From NCBI GenBank assembly GCA_028697555.1, contig JAQVEX010000020.1:1-41900 (forward strand): 41,900 bases of DNA, written 5' to 3'. Numbering within the stretch: position 1 is the first letter of the stretch; the number at the start of each line of letters is the position of its first letter. Under the pieces are notes generated by a model. It saw only the letters and a program-made list of their open reading frames with translations. It was not told where the DNA came from and searched no databases. Positions 23,557 through 32,543 of this stretch are shown piece by piece. Source of the stretch: Lentimicrobiaceae bacterium. GTDB taxonomy: Bacteria; Bacteroidota; Bacteroidia; Bacteroidales; UBA4417. A program made the translations under genes and the position numbers.

Positions 23557-23723
23557 CTGTTGGCTGTTAGCCGTTGGCAGAGTTTAGCTAATAGTCCCAA
23601 AGTTTCGGGACTAATGGCTAATGGCTGTGAAACCACGCACCACGCACCACGCACCACGCACCACGCACCACGCACCACGCACCACGCACCAGCCAACGGC
23701 TAATGGCTAACAGCTAATGGCTA
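23554..23723. repeat. Modular spacer repeat with eight perfect CACGCAC heptamers
   Basis: Order: TAGCTGTTGGCTGTTAGCC words; a hairpin module (23573-23622, palindrome 23592-23613) related to the one at 1471-1520; eight uninterrupted CACGCAC units at 23634-23689; then mirrored GGCTAATGGCTAA words. The block fills the convergent gap and overlaps the last codons of both flanking genes. Confidence 0.88.
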
Positions 23724-24286
23724 AGTCGCACATTGTTCCCAACAAGCTCGTACTTTTCCTTCGTTTCAGGACAAACAGCAATGCCGTCTTTGTCGAAAGT
23801 CAGTTTATGACCGTTTTTGCTGACCCAGCCAATATGTCTCGCCGGATTTCCTACGACTAACGAAAATGGTTTCACCGACTTGGTAACAACGGCACCGGCT
23901 CCTATAAAAGCGTATTCGCCAATCTCAATACCGCAAACTATGGTTGCATTAGCTCCTATGGTCGCTCCCTTGCGTACAAAAGTACTTTTATATTCGTTTT
24001 TTCTATTTACACTGCTTCGCGGATTTATAACATTGGTAAAAACCATAGAAGGTCCAAGGAAAACATCGTCTTCGCAAATCACTCCGGTATAAACCGAAAC
24101 ATTGTTCTGAACCTTTACATTATTGCCTAAAACCACCTGCGGAGATATAACAACATTCTGACCAATATTGCAATTATTGCCAATTACGCAATTGCTCATT
24201 ATGTGCGAAAAATGCCATATTTTCGTACCCGAACCTATCTGACAGTTTTCGTCTATTACTGCTGTTTCGTGCGAAAAATAATCCAT
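23714..24286 (-). CDS. UDP-sugar N-acetyltransferase (WlbB/WbpD-like, left-handed beta-helix)
   Basis: A 190-aa hexapeptide-repeat acyltransferase resembling WbpD/WlbB, which acetylates UDP-2-acetamido-3-amino-glucuronate in O-antigen synthesis. Repeats run from about residue 10 to 135 ([40 protein letters not shown]). The loop [11 protein letters not shown] is family-typical. I start at the ATG at 24286 ([10 protein letters not shown]); an ATG 66 bp upstream adds unrelated basic residues. The last residues (LSH and the TAG) are encoded by repeat sequence, so the native C-terminus may have been altered. Monocistronic and convergent with the Omp85-like gene. Confidence 0.85.
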   Translation of the reverse strand: MDYFSHETAVIDENCQIGSGTKIWHFSHIMSNCVIGNNCNIGQNVVISPQVVLGNNVKVQNNVSVYTGVICEDDVFLGPSMVFTNVINPRSSVNRKNEYKSTFVRKGATIGANATIVCGIEIGEYAFIGAGAVVTKSVKPFSLVVGNPARHIGWVSKNGHKLTFDKDGIAVCPETKEKYELVGNNVRLSH

Positions 24287-24447
24287 CGTTTTAAGTTTAA
24301 AAAGCAAATTTACAATTTTTCTGACTTTATTTCCAATTTTGCAAATATGCATTTAAAAATTTTATAAGCCTATAATATTTGATAACATTATCATCTATGA
24401 TTTTTTCAAAAGATTTTAACTTTTTAATCTAATTTTCTACAAAATAT

Positions 24448-24455
24448 TATCTTTG
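24448..24455 (+). promoter_or_regulatory. -7 box for the galactose operon
   Basis: TATCTTTG (TAnnTTTG) lies 72 bp before the galM ATG at 24528, leaving an untranslated leader of about 65 nt. Confidence 0.5.
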
Positions 24456-24527
24456 GTTAAAATTTAAATAGTTTTAAATAAACTTACTGATAAGTTTTTG
24501 AAACATCTTGATAAAAAATGTGATGAT

Positions 24528-25601
24528 ATGAGTAGTACTAACAACAAATCCGGATTGAATAGCACAGATTTCAACAAAACAATTGACAATAAACCTGTAG
24601 GTTTATACTTTTTGAAAAATAATAACGGTTGCGAAATTGCCGTTACAAACTACGGCGGCATAATCGTATCGTTGATGGTTCCCGACAAAGACGACAATTT
24701 TGTTGATGTAGTAACAGGACATTCAACTATAGACGAATACGTTAATTCGGAAGAGCCCTATTTCGGCGCTATTTGCGGTAGAACGTGCAACAGAATAGCC
24801 AATGGCAGGTTTACGCTAAACGGAAAAGAATACCAACTCGCCACAAATAATGGTACATGCTCGCTTCATGGCGGTATAAAAGGCTTTAATGCTGTTGTAT
24901 GGGATGTAAAAAAAGTTTCTGATAACAGTATAGAACTGCATTATTTATCGCACGACGGAGAAGAAGGTTATCCGGGTAACCTGTCGGTAACGACTACTTA
25001 CATGCTAACCGACGAAAACGCTTTGGATATTAATTACAAAGCTACCACCGATAAAGATACTATTTTAAATCTTACCAATCACTCGTACTTTAACCTTTCG
25101 GGCGAAGGAGACCCGTACATAGGCGACCATATACTTATGCTTAATGCCGATAAGTATTTGCCAACTGATACTAATGCCATTCCATACGGCGAACCCGCAC
25201 CAGTACAAGGAACACCTATGGATTTTACGCAACCACACACTATAGGCGAAAGAATTAACGATGATTTCGAACAACTACACATAGGAAAAGGCTACGACCA
25301 CACATTTGTGTTGAACAAAAACTTAGTAGACGAATATTCGTACGTCGGTGTTTGCAAGTCGCCAAAAACGGGAATAAAAATGGAAATGTACACAACTCAA
25401 CCCGGAGTTCAATTATATACAGGCAATTGGATGACCGGCAATTTTGTTGCCAAAAACGGACATCGCTATCCAATGCGTTCGGCTGTCTGCTTCGAAACAC
25501 AACATTTTCCCGATAGCATAAACCAACCAAACTTCCCGTCAATAGTCTTGAAACCTAATGATGTTTTTAAATCTAGAACAACATTTATATTTAGTAAGTA
25601 A
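24528..25601 (+). CDS. galM: Aldose 1-epimerase (mutarotase)
   Basis: It interconverts alpha and beta anomers of galactose/glucose, feeding galactokinase. From the ATG at 24528 it is 357 aa; a TTG 30 bp upstream is less likely. Motifs: GGIIVSLMVPDKD near the start, GRTCNRIANGRF, catalytic histidine region NLTNHSYFNLSGEG, and CFETQHFPDSINQPNFPS near the C-terminus. The catalytic Glu is in CFETQ. No signal peptide, so cytoplasmic. First gene of the galM / sugar MFS / galK unit. Confidence 0.95.
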   Translation: MSSTNNKSGLNSTDFNKTIDNKPVGLYFLKNNNGCEIAVTNYGGIIVSLMVPDKDDNFVDVVTGHSTIDEYVNSEEPYFGAICGRTCNRIANGRFTLNGKEYQLATNNGTCSLHGGIKGFNAVVWDVKKVSDNSIELHYLSHDGEEGYPGNLSVTTTYMLTDENALDINYKATTDKDTILNLTNHSYFNLSGEGDPYIGDHILMLNADKYLPTDTNAIPYGEPAPVQGTPMDFTQPHTIGERINDDFEQLHIGKGYDHTFVLNKNLVDEYSYVGVCKSPKTGIKMEMYTTQPGVQLYTGNWMTGNFVAKNGHRYPMRSAVCFETQHFPDSINQPNFPSIVLKPNDVFKSRTTFIFSK

Positions 25602-25635
25602 TATTTAATAAAAACCTCAATAAAGAATATAGATT

Positions 25636-26931
25636 ATGAATACAACAACACGAAAAAAGAGTTATCTGTTACCGATAATTATGATGATTGCCTTGTTCGG
25701 AATGATTTCGTTCGTTACCGGATTGGCAAACCCAATGGGAGTAATTGTTAAAAATCAATTCTCCACATCAAACTTTTTGTCCACGCTCGGCTATTTTGCC
25801 AATTTCATTGCTTATGCATTTATGGGCTATCCCGCCGGACAAATGTTGCAAAGAATAGGATACAAAAAAACAGCACTTTGGGCTATATTTATCGGCTTTG
25901 TCGGTGTCGGCATCATGGTTTTGTCTGGTGAATTTAGCAGCTTTGTCGTCTATTTAATTGGAGCTTTCGTTGCGGGCTTCTCAATGTGTATGCTTAATAC
26001 CGTAGTAAACCCGATGCTTAACACACTCGGCGGCGGCGGCAATAGAGGAAATCAATTGATACAAGTTGGAGGCTCGTTCAATTCATTAATGGCTACTATC
26101 GTTCCGGTATTGGTTGGATACTTAATAGGTAGCAACGTTGCCAAAGCTAACATAACAGACGCATATCCTGCTCTATTCCTTGCAATGGGTATTTTTGCTC
26201 TTGCATTTATAGTTTTGTTTTTTGTTTCAATTCCCGAACCGAGTTTATCTTCTAAAAAAGCAAACGTAAAATACGAACATAGTCCGTTTGCATTCCGCCA
26301 CTTCGTTTTGGGTGCGGTAGCAAGTTTCTTGTATGTAGGAATTGAAGTCGGTATTCAAATGTTTATAAACCCGTATATGACGGGCTCTCCCGCCGAAGGC
26401 GGATTGGGTTACGACCCAACCGTAGCAGGTTCGGTTGTGGGAACTTATTGGTTTTTAATGCTTATTGGACGACTCCTTGGAGCAGCTACCGGTGGTAAAG
26501 TATCGAGCAAAACCATGCTCACAATTGTTTCAACCGTAGGCATAATATTCGTTTTAATAGCAATCTTCACACCTGTAACCAAAATGGCGAGCATGCCTGT
26601 ATTTCAGTCGGATATATCTTTTGGAATAGTTAAAATTCCTGTAAGTATTATCTTTTTAGTATTGTGCGGATTATGCACATCGGTAATGTGGGGCGGAATA
26701 TTCAATTTGGCTGTTGAAGGATTGGGCAAATACACAGAAGCAGCTTCGGGCTTCTTTATGGTAATGGTAATGGGTGGTGGAATTGTTCCTGCAATCCAAG
26801 GTGCGTTTGCCGATAAAGTCGGATACATCAACAGTTATTGGGTAATTATTGTTGGATTAGCATTTATACTTTACTACGCACTTATCGGCTCAAAGAATGT
26901 AAATAAAGATATTCCTGTAACCGACGAATAA
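25636..26931 (+). CDS. Glucose/galactose or fucose MFS transporter (FucP/GluP family)
   Basis: A 431-aa major facilitator with about 12 helices. The features FVTGLANPMGVIVKNQF, FMGYPAGQMLQRIGYKK (cytoplasmic loop 2-3) and MLNTVVNPMLNTLGGGGNRG are characteristic of the FHS/FucP family. The acidic residue in the segment FLYVGIEVGIQMF also fits. Placement between galM and galK argues for galactose/glucose uptake by proton (or sodium) symport. Spacing is 34 bp to galM and 40 bp to galK, consistent with an operon. Confidence 0.92.
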   Translation: MNTTTRKKSYLLPIIMMIALFGMISFVTGLANPMGVIVKNQFSTSNFLSTLGYFANFIAYAFMGYPAGQMLQRIGYKKTALWAIFIGFVGVGIMVLSGEFSSFVVYLIGAFVAGFSMCMLNTVVNPMLNTLGGGGNRGNQLIQVGGSFNSLMATIVPVLVGYLIGSNVAKANITDAYPALFLAMGIFALAFIVLFFVSIPEPSLSSKKANVKYEHSPFAFRHFVLGAVASFLYVGIEVGIQMFINPYMTGSPAEGGLGYDPTVAGSVVGTYWFLMLIGRLLGAATGGKVSSKTMLTIVSTVGIIFVLIAIFTPVTKMASMPVFQSDISFGIVKIPVSIIFLVLCGLCTSVMWGGIFNLAVEGLGKYTEAASGFFMVMVMGGGIVPAIQGAFADKVGYINSYWVIIVGLAFILYYALIGSKNVNKDIPVTDE

Positions 26932-26971
26932 TAGTATTTAAAGCCAAAACTTATTTTTAAATAGTTAGAAA

Positions 26972-28126
26972 ATGAAGAAAGAAGAAATAATAAAAATATA
27001 TAATCAAAAATTTGGTGCCGAATCGCCTGAAGTTTATACTTCGCCGGGTCGCGTAAATCTGATAGGCGAACACACCGATTATAACGGGAGTTTTGTCTTT
27101 CCGGGAGCGATTGACAAAGGAATAATTGCAGCCATTACTCTTAACGGAACAGGCAAAGTTCGTGCTTACGCAGCCGATTTGAATGAGTTTTCGGAGTTCG
27201 GTTTTAACGAAGAAGATTTACCAAAAGAAGGTTGGGCAAAGTACATTTTCGGCGTTTGTCGCGAAATTATTAAGCGTGGCGGCAAACTGCAAGGTTTTGA
27301 TACCGCCTTTGCAGGCGATGTACCCCTTGGTGCGGGAATGTCGTCATCGGCAGCTTTGGAAAGCACCTTTGGTTTCGCTCTTAACGATATGCTAAACTTG
27401 GGAATAGATAAATTTGAACTTGCTAAAATTGGTCAAGCTACCGAACACAACTACGTTGGCGTTAAATGCGGAATTATGGATCAATTTATCTCTTTGTTCG
27501 GCAAAAAAGACAACCTTATTCGCTTAGATACCAAATCTATGGAGTACGAATACTTTCCTTTTAAACCCGAAGGTTATAAGCTTGTTTTGGTCGATACTCT
27601 CGTAAAACACGAGTTGGCATCATCGGCATACAATAAAAGAAGAGAATCCTGCGAACATGCAGCAAAAGCCATTCATGATAATGGAAACCCCGACGTTAAA
27701 TTTTTGCGAGATGCATCAATGGAGCAACTTAATGCTGTAAAAGATAAAATTTCGGCAGAAGATTATATGCGTGCCAAATACGTGATTGAAGAAACACAGC
27801 GTGTTTACGACGTTTCGGAAGCTTTGGAAAAAGGCGATTACGAAACCGTTGGCGACAGAATGTATAAAACACATCACGGCATGAGCAAACTTTACGAAGT
27901 TAGCTGCGAAGAATTAGACTTCCTTAACGATGTTGCTCGCAAATGCGGCGTTACCGGCTCACGCGTGATGGGTGGCGGATTTGGCGGATGTACTATAAAC
28001 TTAGTTAAAACCGAACTTTACAATCACTTTATTGAAGAAGCTAAAAAACAATACAAAAGCAAATTCAATATAGAACCTAAAATATACGACGTCGTTATTA
28101 GCGACGGAGCCAGAAAACTATCTTAA
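26972..28126 (+). CDS. galK: Galactokinase
   Basis: A GHMP kinase that phosphorylates galactose to galactose-1-phosphate. The N-terminal signature PGRVNLIGEHTDYNGSFVFP is present. The ATP-binding motif PLGAGMSSSAALE is near residue 125, and VTGSRVMGGGFGGCTINLV is the third GHMP motif. The length, 384 aa, is normal. It sits last in the galM-transporter-galK unit. galT and galE are not here. Confidence 0.96.
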   Translation: MKKEEIIKIYNQKFGAESPEVYTSPGRVNLIGEHTDYNGSFVFPGAIDKGIIAAITLNGTGKVRAYAADLNEFSEFGFNEEDLPKEGWAKYIFGVCREIIKRGGKLQGFDTAFAGDVPLGAGMSSSAALESTFGFALNDMLNLGIDKFELAKIGQATEHNYVGVKCGIMDQFISLFGKKDNLIRLDTKSMEYEYFPFKPEGYKLVLVDTLVKHELASSAYNKRRESCEHAAKAIHDNGNPDVKFLRDASMEQLNAVKDKISAEDYMRAKYVIEETQRVYDVSEALEKGDYETVGDRMYKTHHGMSKLYEVSCEELDFLNDVARKCGVTGSRVMGGGFGGCTINLVKTELYNHFIEEAKKQYKSKFNIEPKIYDVVISDGARKLS

Positions 28127-28160
28127 TAAACTAAATTAAACCTTAAAAAACTTTTTAACT

Positions 28161-28673
28161 ATGATGAACAAAGAAATAGAAAAAGCATTAATAGAGCAAA
28201 TTAAACACGAAGAACACGCATCCAGACTATACATGGCTATGGCTTCATGGTGCGACACACAAGGTTATCCGGGTGCTGCAAGTTTCCTTTATAAACAATC
28301 GGACGAAGAGCGTATGCACATGATTAAAATTGTAAATTACCTCAACGATAAAGATGGACACAGCACTTTTGCCGAATTGCCTAATCCCACGGCAGAATAT
28401 AATTCGCTTAAACACTTGTTTGAAAAAGTTTTAGAACACGAAAAATTTGTTACTCAAACTATCAACAAACTTTACGAATTATCGGTAAAACACAAAGACT
28501 ACACAACCGCTACATTTTTGCAGTGGTTCATCACCGAACAAATCGAAGAAGAAAAATCTATTCGCGACATTTTAGATCAAATGAATTTGGCTGGCGAAAT
28601 GAAAAGCGGTTTGTTCCACATTGATAAAGAACTTGCCGAAATAGCTAACAACAAAGTTATTGAACCTGCGTAA
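28161..28673 (+). CDS. Ferritin (non-heme)
   Basis: A 170-aa iron-storage ferritin of the bacterial FtnA type. Ferroxidase ligands appear in IKHEEHASRLYMAM and KQSDEERMHMIKIVNYL, and ITEQIEEEKSIRDIL lies in the fourth helix. It oxidises Fe(II) and stores it as mineral in a 24-mer. There are two adjacent ATG codons (28161, 28164); either may be used. It follows galK by 34 bp with no visible promoter box, so it could be read from the galactose transcript. Confidence 0.95.
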   Translation: MMNKEIEKALIEQIKHEEHASRLYMAMASWCDTQGYPGAASFLYKQSDEERMHMIKIVNYLNDKDGHSTFAELPNPTAEYNSLKHLFEKVLEHEKFVTQTINKLYELSVKHKDYTTATFLQWFITEQIEEEKSIRDILDQMNLAGEMKSGLFHIDKELAEIANNKVIEPA

Positions 28674-28723
28674 ACGCACCGAATAGCTCAATGCCGTTCA
28701 GTAACTTTTATAAATAATAGTTT

Positions 28724-29416
28724 TTGAATTTTATTTTCATATTGGTAAAACCTGCTATCCCCGAAAACATCGGGGCTAGTGCCAGAGCCATTAAAACTAT
28801 GGGCTTTGATGATTTGCGAATCGTTGATTCGGAAAAACATCTTGACCCTAAGACTAAGATATTGGCTCATGGCTCGACTGATATTGTCGATAATATAAAG
28901 CATTTCAATTCTCTTGAAGAAGCCATTTCCGACATAGATTTTATTATCGCTGCTACTGCTCGCAAAAGGACACGACTAACCGATTATCACACAATTGAAG
29001 ATACCGTTGAAATAGTGGAGAAGAAACGAAAAAGTATTAAGTCGGTGGGTATTGTTTTTGGAAGCGAAGAAAGTGGCTTATCCAACGCCGACATACAATT
29101 ATGCGATATGCTAAGTACAATTTCTCTAAAAAAACCGTATCCATCGCTGAATTTGTCTCAAGCCGTTATGATATACGCCTACGCATTTAGCAAGTTTATC
29201 GATAAGAAATCGCCAAAACAAAAAGATACGAAAAATGCTGACAGTTGGAAGGTGCTTCAAAAAAATATAAGTCAATTGCTTATAGAAGTAGACATTAATC
29301 CATCTGACTTAATATACACTCGCATAATGGAAAGAGTTGCCTTACTCGGCGATACAGATATTAATTTACTTCACTCGGTAATTGCAGCTATTAATAAAAA
29401 ATTGAGTGATGAGTGA
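28724..29416 (+). CDS. tRNA/rRNA 2'-O-methyltransferase, TrmJ-like (SPOUT)
   Basis: A 230-aa SpoU/TrmH-class RNA 2'-O-methyltransferase resembling TrmJ (tRNA positions 32). Motifs: FILVKPAIPENIGASARAIK at the N-terminus, GIVFGSEESGLSNADI in the middle and SLNLSQAVMIYAYAF, which form the trefoil-knot SAM site. The start is a TTG at 28724; no upstream ATG is in frame. The final residues SDE and the TGA are encoded by GAGTGATGAGTGATGAG repeat DNA, so its last residues are probably not conserved. The target RNA is inferred. Confidence 0.87.
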   Translation: MNFIFILVKPAIPENIGASARAIKTMGFDDLRIVDSEKHLDPKTKILAHGSTDIVDNIKHFNSLEEAISDIDFIIAATARKRTRLTDYHTIEDTVEIVEKKRKSIKSVGIVFGSEESGLSNADIQLCDMLSTISLKKPYPSLNLSQAVMIYAYAFSKFIDKKSPKQKDTKNADSWKVLQKNISQLLIEVDINPSDLIYTRIMERVALLGDTDINLLHSVIAAINKKLSDE

Positions 29417-29570
29417 TGAGTGGTGTTAGTTACGAGTTCTGAGTTCTGATTAATCTTGGCTATTAGCCTTTAGCCGTTAGCTATTGACTAAAAATATTTA
29501 ATTGCTAATAGACCCCGCACCACGCAACTCGAACCACGTAACACGAAACACTAATCACCAAAAAAAACTC
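29404..29570. repeat. Modular spacer repeat mosaic
   Basis: Order: GAGTGATGAGTGATGAG, ACGAGTTCTGAGTTCTGA, TTGGCTATTAGCC / TTTAGCCGTTAGC words, then CACGCAACTCGAACCACG and AACACGAAACACTAATCACC. Four word families occur in one gap between two plus-strand genes. Confidence 0.8.
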
Positions 29571-29590
29571 CGTTTTTTTCACAGTTTTAT

Positions 29591-29598
29591 TAATTTTG
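29591..29598 (+). promoter_or_regulatory. -7 box for nadB
   Basis: TAATTTTG (TAnnTTTG), 42 bp before the ATG at 29641. Confidence 0.5.
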
Positions 29599-29640
29599 CA
29601 AACTTCAACCATATATATTCAAGCATATTAATTAATTGCG

Positions 29641-31236
29641 ATGAAAAAACATACTGATTTCTTAGTAATAGACTCGGGTATTGCCGGACTTAGCTTCGCT
29701 TTAAAAGCAGCAAAACACGGAAAAGTTATAATAGCAACAAAAGCTTCAGCCGACGAAAGTGCTACTAAATACGCTCAGGGTGGCATTGCTGCTGTAATGT
29801 ATACTCCCGACTCGTACGAAAAACACATAGAAGACACTCTTATAGCCGGCGATGAACTAAACGACGAGAACGTTGTACGTATGACCATTTATGAAGCTCC
29901 CGACCGAATAAAAGAGCTTATTGAATACGGCGTTAACTTCGACAAAACCGAAAGTGGAAAATACGACCTAGCACGCGAAGGTGGGCACTCCGAGTACAGA
30001 GTTCTGCATCACAAAGACCAAACAGGTAAAGAAATTGAAAACATCTTGCTGAAAAGAGTTAAAGAAAACAAAAACATAGAACTCTTGGAAGAACATTTTG
30101 TAATAGAAATTATTACACAACACCACTTGGGAATATATGTAAACAGATACACCCCCGATATTACTTGTTATGGAGCTTACGTATTGAATAAAAAAACCAA
30201 CGAAATAAACACAATCATATCAAAGGTTACGCTTGTTGCAACCGGTGGAGCCGGCAATGTTTATGCTACAACTACAAACCCTCCTATCGCCACAGGCGAC
30301 GGCATAGCAATGATTTACAGAGCCAAGGGTGCTGTCGAAAAAATGGAGTTTATCCAATTTCACCCAACTTCCTTGTACAATCCTACCGAAAAACCTTCAT
30401 TCCTAATATCCGAAGCTCTTAGGGGTTTTGGCGGTATACTCAAAGACCACAACGGCAAAGAATTTATGCATCGTTACGACAGTCGCTTGTCGTTGGCTCC
30501 TCGCGATATTGTTGCACGAGCTATAGACAACGAACTTAAAACCTCAGGAGCCGACCATCTTTACTTGGATTGTACTCACTTGGATAAAAACGAACTTATT
30601 AACCATTTCCCCGCAATATATGCCAAGTGTCTCAGCATCAATATTGATATCACAAAAGAAATGATTCCCATTGTACCTGCTGCACACTACACCTGCGGTG
30701 GTATTAAAGTCGACGAATGGGGAAGAAGCTCTATTGTCAACTGCTACGCCTCTGGCGAATGTGCCTCAACGGGATTGCACGGAGCTAACAGACTTGCAAG
30801 TAATTCGCTGTTGGAATCCCTGGTATTTTCACACAGAGCCTACGTGCATGCAACCGAAAGACTTAAAGATATTGAGTTCAACACACTTATACCCGAATGG
30901 AATGCAGAAGGTACGGTTATGAACGAAGAAATGATTTTGATAACCCAAACAGTAAAAGAGCTACAAAGCATTATGACTAACTACGTGGGTATTGTGCGTT
31001 CAAATTTGAGATTGCAAAGGGCTGCCAACCGACTTATGATTCTTGAAACAGAAACGGAAGACCTTTTCAAAAAATCGGTGCTTAACGAACATATTTGCGA
31101 AGTCAGAAATCTTATTAAAGTTGCCAAACTTATTATTAAAATGGCAATGCAACGTAAGGAAAGTCGTGGCTTACACTACTCTATCGACTACCCAAAAACT
31201 GGCACTGATTATAAAATCGATTACGATATAAATTAA
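29641..31236 (+). CDS. nadB: L-aspartate oxidase
   Basis: A flavoprotein oxidising aspartate to iminoaspartate for quinolinate/NAD synthesis. At 531 aa it is full length. Catalytic segments are retained: QFHPTSLYN, EALRGFGGIL, APRDIVARAI (arginine of the active site), PAAHYTCGG (histidine) and HGANRLASNSLLES (arginine and FAD contact). The N-terminal FAD motif reads IDSGIAGLS: the first Gly of the usual GSGIAG is Asp11 (codon GAC at 29671-29673). The SQGG-like site reads YAQGGIAAV. nadA and nadC are not adjacent. The 8-bp gap to the next gene suggests co-transcription. Confidence 0.93.
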   Translation: MKKHTDFLVIDSGIAGLSFALKAAKHGKVIIATKASADESATKYAQGGIAAVMYTPDSYEKHIEDTLIAGDELNDENVVRMTIYEAPDRIKELIEYGVNFDKTESGKYDLAREGGHSEYRVLHHKDQTGKEIENILLKRVKENKNIELLEEHFVIEIITQHHLGIYVNRYTPDITCYGAYVLNKKTNEINTIISKVTLVATGGAGNVYATTTNPPIATGDGIAMIYRAKGAVEKMEFIQFHPTSLYNPTEKPSFLISEALRGFGGILKDHNGKEFMHRYDSRLSLAPRDIVARAIDNELKTSGADHLYLDCTHLDKNELINHFPAIYAKCLSINIDITKEMIPIVPAAHYTCGGIKVDEWGRSSIVNCYASGECASTGLHGANRLASNSLLESLVFSHRAYVHATERLKDIEFNTLIPEWNAEGTVMNEEMILITQTVKELQSIMTNYVGIVRSNLRLQRAANRLMILETETEDLFKKSVLNEHICEVRNLIKVAKLIIKMAMQRKESRGLHYSIDYPKTGTDYKIDYDIN

Positions 31237-31244
31237 ATAGCACT

Positions 31245-31787
31245 ATGCCTATAATTTATCCTATAAAAGATAAAAAACCTGTAATAGGGAAAAACACGTT
31301 TATTGCGCCCAATGCCACTATTGTGGGCGATGTAACAATAGGCGACGATTGCAGTATTTGGTTTAATACCGTACTTCGTGGCGATGTGCATTTTATTAAA
31401 ATCGGAAATAATGTCAATATTCAAGACGGAGCTATAATTCACTGCACATACAAAAAATCGCCGGTAACCATACACGATCGCGTTTCAATTGCTCATAATG
31501 CTGTCGTGCACGGATGTACAATTCATTCGAATGTACTTGTCGGTATTGGTGCTATTATTTTAGACGATGCCGTTATCGAAAGCAATACTATTATTGCCGC
31601 AGGTGCTGTGGTTTTGGAAAAAACTGTTGTAAAAGAAGGTTACATATATGCAGGAATTCCTGCCAAACCTATAAAAAAAATTGATGATGATTTGCTAAAA
31701 AACACAATCAACCGAATAACCGACAGCTACACAATGTACGCTAGTTGGCACGACGAAAACATTTATTCAAATTACAGCGACTCATAA
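31245..31787 (+). CDS. Gamma-class carbonic anhydrase family protein
   Basis: A 180-aa left-handed beta-helix protein of the gamma-CA/YrdA family. Metal-ligand histidines appear in AIIHCTY and VSIAHNAVVHGC (the latter giving two). Hexapeptide repeats run from about residue 15 to 145 (IGKNTFIAPNATIVGDVTIG). GIPAKPIKKI near the C-terminus is family-typical. It may hydrate CO2, but many YrdA-like members have no proven activity. It starts 8 bp after the nadB stop. Confidence 0.9.
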   Translation: MPIIYPIKDKKPVIGKNTFIAPNATIVGDVTIGDDCSIWFNTVLRGDVHFIKIGNNVNIQDGAIIHCTYKKSPVTIHDRVSIAHNAVVHGCTIHSNVLVGIGAIILDDAVIESNTIIAAGAVVLEKTVVKEGYIYAGIPAKPIKKIDDDLLKNTINRITDSYTMYASWHDENIYSNYSDS

Positions 31788-31871
31788 TTTATGTTAAAAC
31801 AATGGTTTCTTGCGCATTTGGCAGGAAAATTGGAAATATCTACAAATTATTAACTAAAAAAATAAACTGAC

Positions 31872-32543
31872 ATGATATATTACTTAGTTTTTGGTCTTTT
31901 ATTTGTACTTAGCTTGATAGTTAGTCAATGGCTGAAATCGAAATTTAAAAAATACTCAAGGTTGCCACTTCAGATGAGCGGAAAAGAAATTGCCGAAAAA
32001 ATGCTGCACGACAACGGTATTTACGATGTACAAGTGATTTCTACGCCTGGTATGCTCACCGACCATTATAATCCGAAAAGTAAAACGGTGAATTTGAGCG
32101 AAGGAGTATATAACCAACGAAATGTAGCCGCTGCTGCTGTCGCAGCACACGAATGCGGTCATGCTATTCAGCACGCTACTTCTTATGCCTTTTTGGAGTT
32201 CAGAAGTGCAATGGTTCCCGTTGTTAGCTTTGCTTCCAAATGGGTACAATGGATTTTGCTTGCCGGAATATTACTTATAAATGTTTTTCCCAATCTTTTA
32301 CTTGCCGGAATTATATTATTTGCCGCTACTACGCTATTCAGCTTTGTTACGCTACCCGTCGAGTTTAACGCAAGCAAAAGAGCTCTAGCCTGGTTAAAAG
32401 AAACCAATATTACAATTGCAAGCGACTACTCCAAAGCTAAAGACGCTTTAAACACAGCTGCCATGACTTACGTAATAGCCGCAATATCATCGTTGGCTAC
32501 ACTGCTTTATTATTTGGCTATTTTCTTAGGTAGAAGAGACTAG
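31872..32543 (+). CDS. Membrane zinc metallopeptidase, YugP-type
   Basis: A 223-aa neutral zinc metallopeptidase of the YugP family. The N-terminus is a membrane helix (YLVFGLLFVLSLIVSQWL), and the zinc site HECGHAIQ is near residue 94. Hydrophobic helices follow (VQWILLAGILLINVFP; LLLAGIILFAATTLFSFVTL), then FNASKRALAWL, a conserved segment that may give the third ligand region, and a last helix. Substrate is unknown. The 84-bp gap before it holds only a 20-codon ORF with no support. A repeat block begins at its stop. Confidence 0.87.
   Translation: MIYYLVFGLLFVLSLIVSQWLKSKFKKYSRLPLQMSGKEIAEKMLHDNGIYDVQVISTPGMLTDHYNPKSKTVNLSEGVYNQRNVAAAAVAAHECGHAIQHATSYAFLEFRSAMVPVVSFASKWVQWILLAGILLINVFPNLLLAGIILFAATTLFSFVTLPVEFNASKRALAWLKETNITIASDYSKAKDALNTAAMTYVIAAISSLATLLYYLAIFLGRRD

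Noticed and set aside
23634..23689. Possible CRISPR array
   Set aside because: Units are 7 bp with no spacers, and no cas genes are present; it is a heptamer tandem array.
31791..31853. 20-codon ORF before the zinc peptidase
   Set aside because: No recognisable features or promoter; could be chance.
31872..32543. HECGHAIQ gene as an HtpX heat-shock protease
   Set aside because: The length, helix layout and surrounding residues fit YugP better than HtpX.
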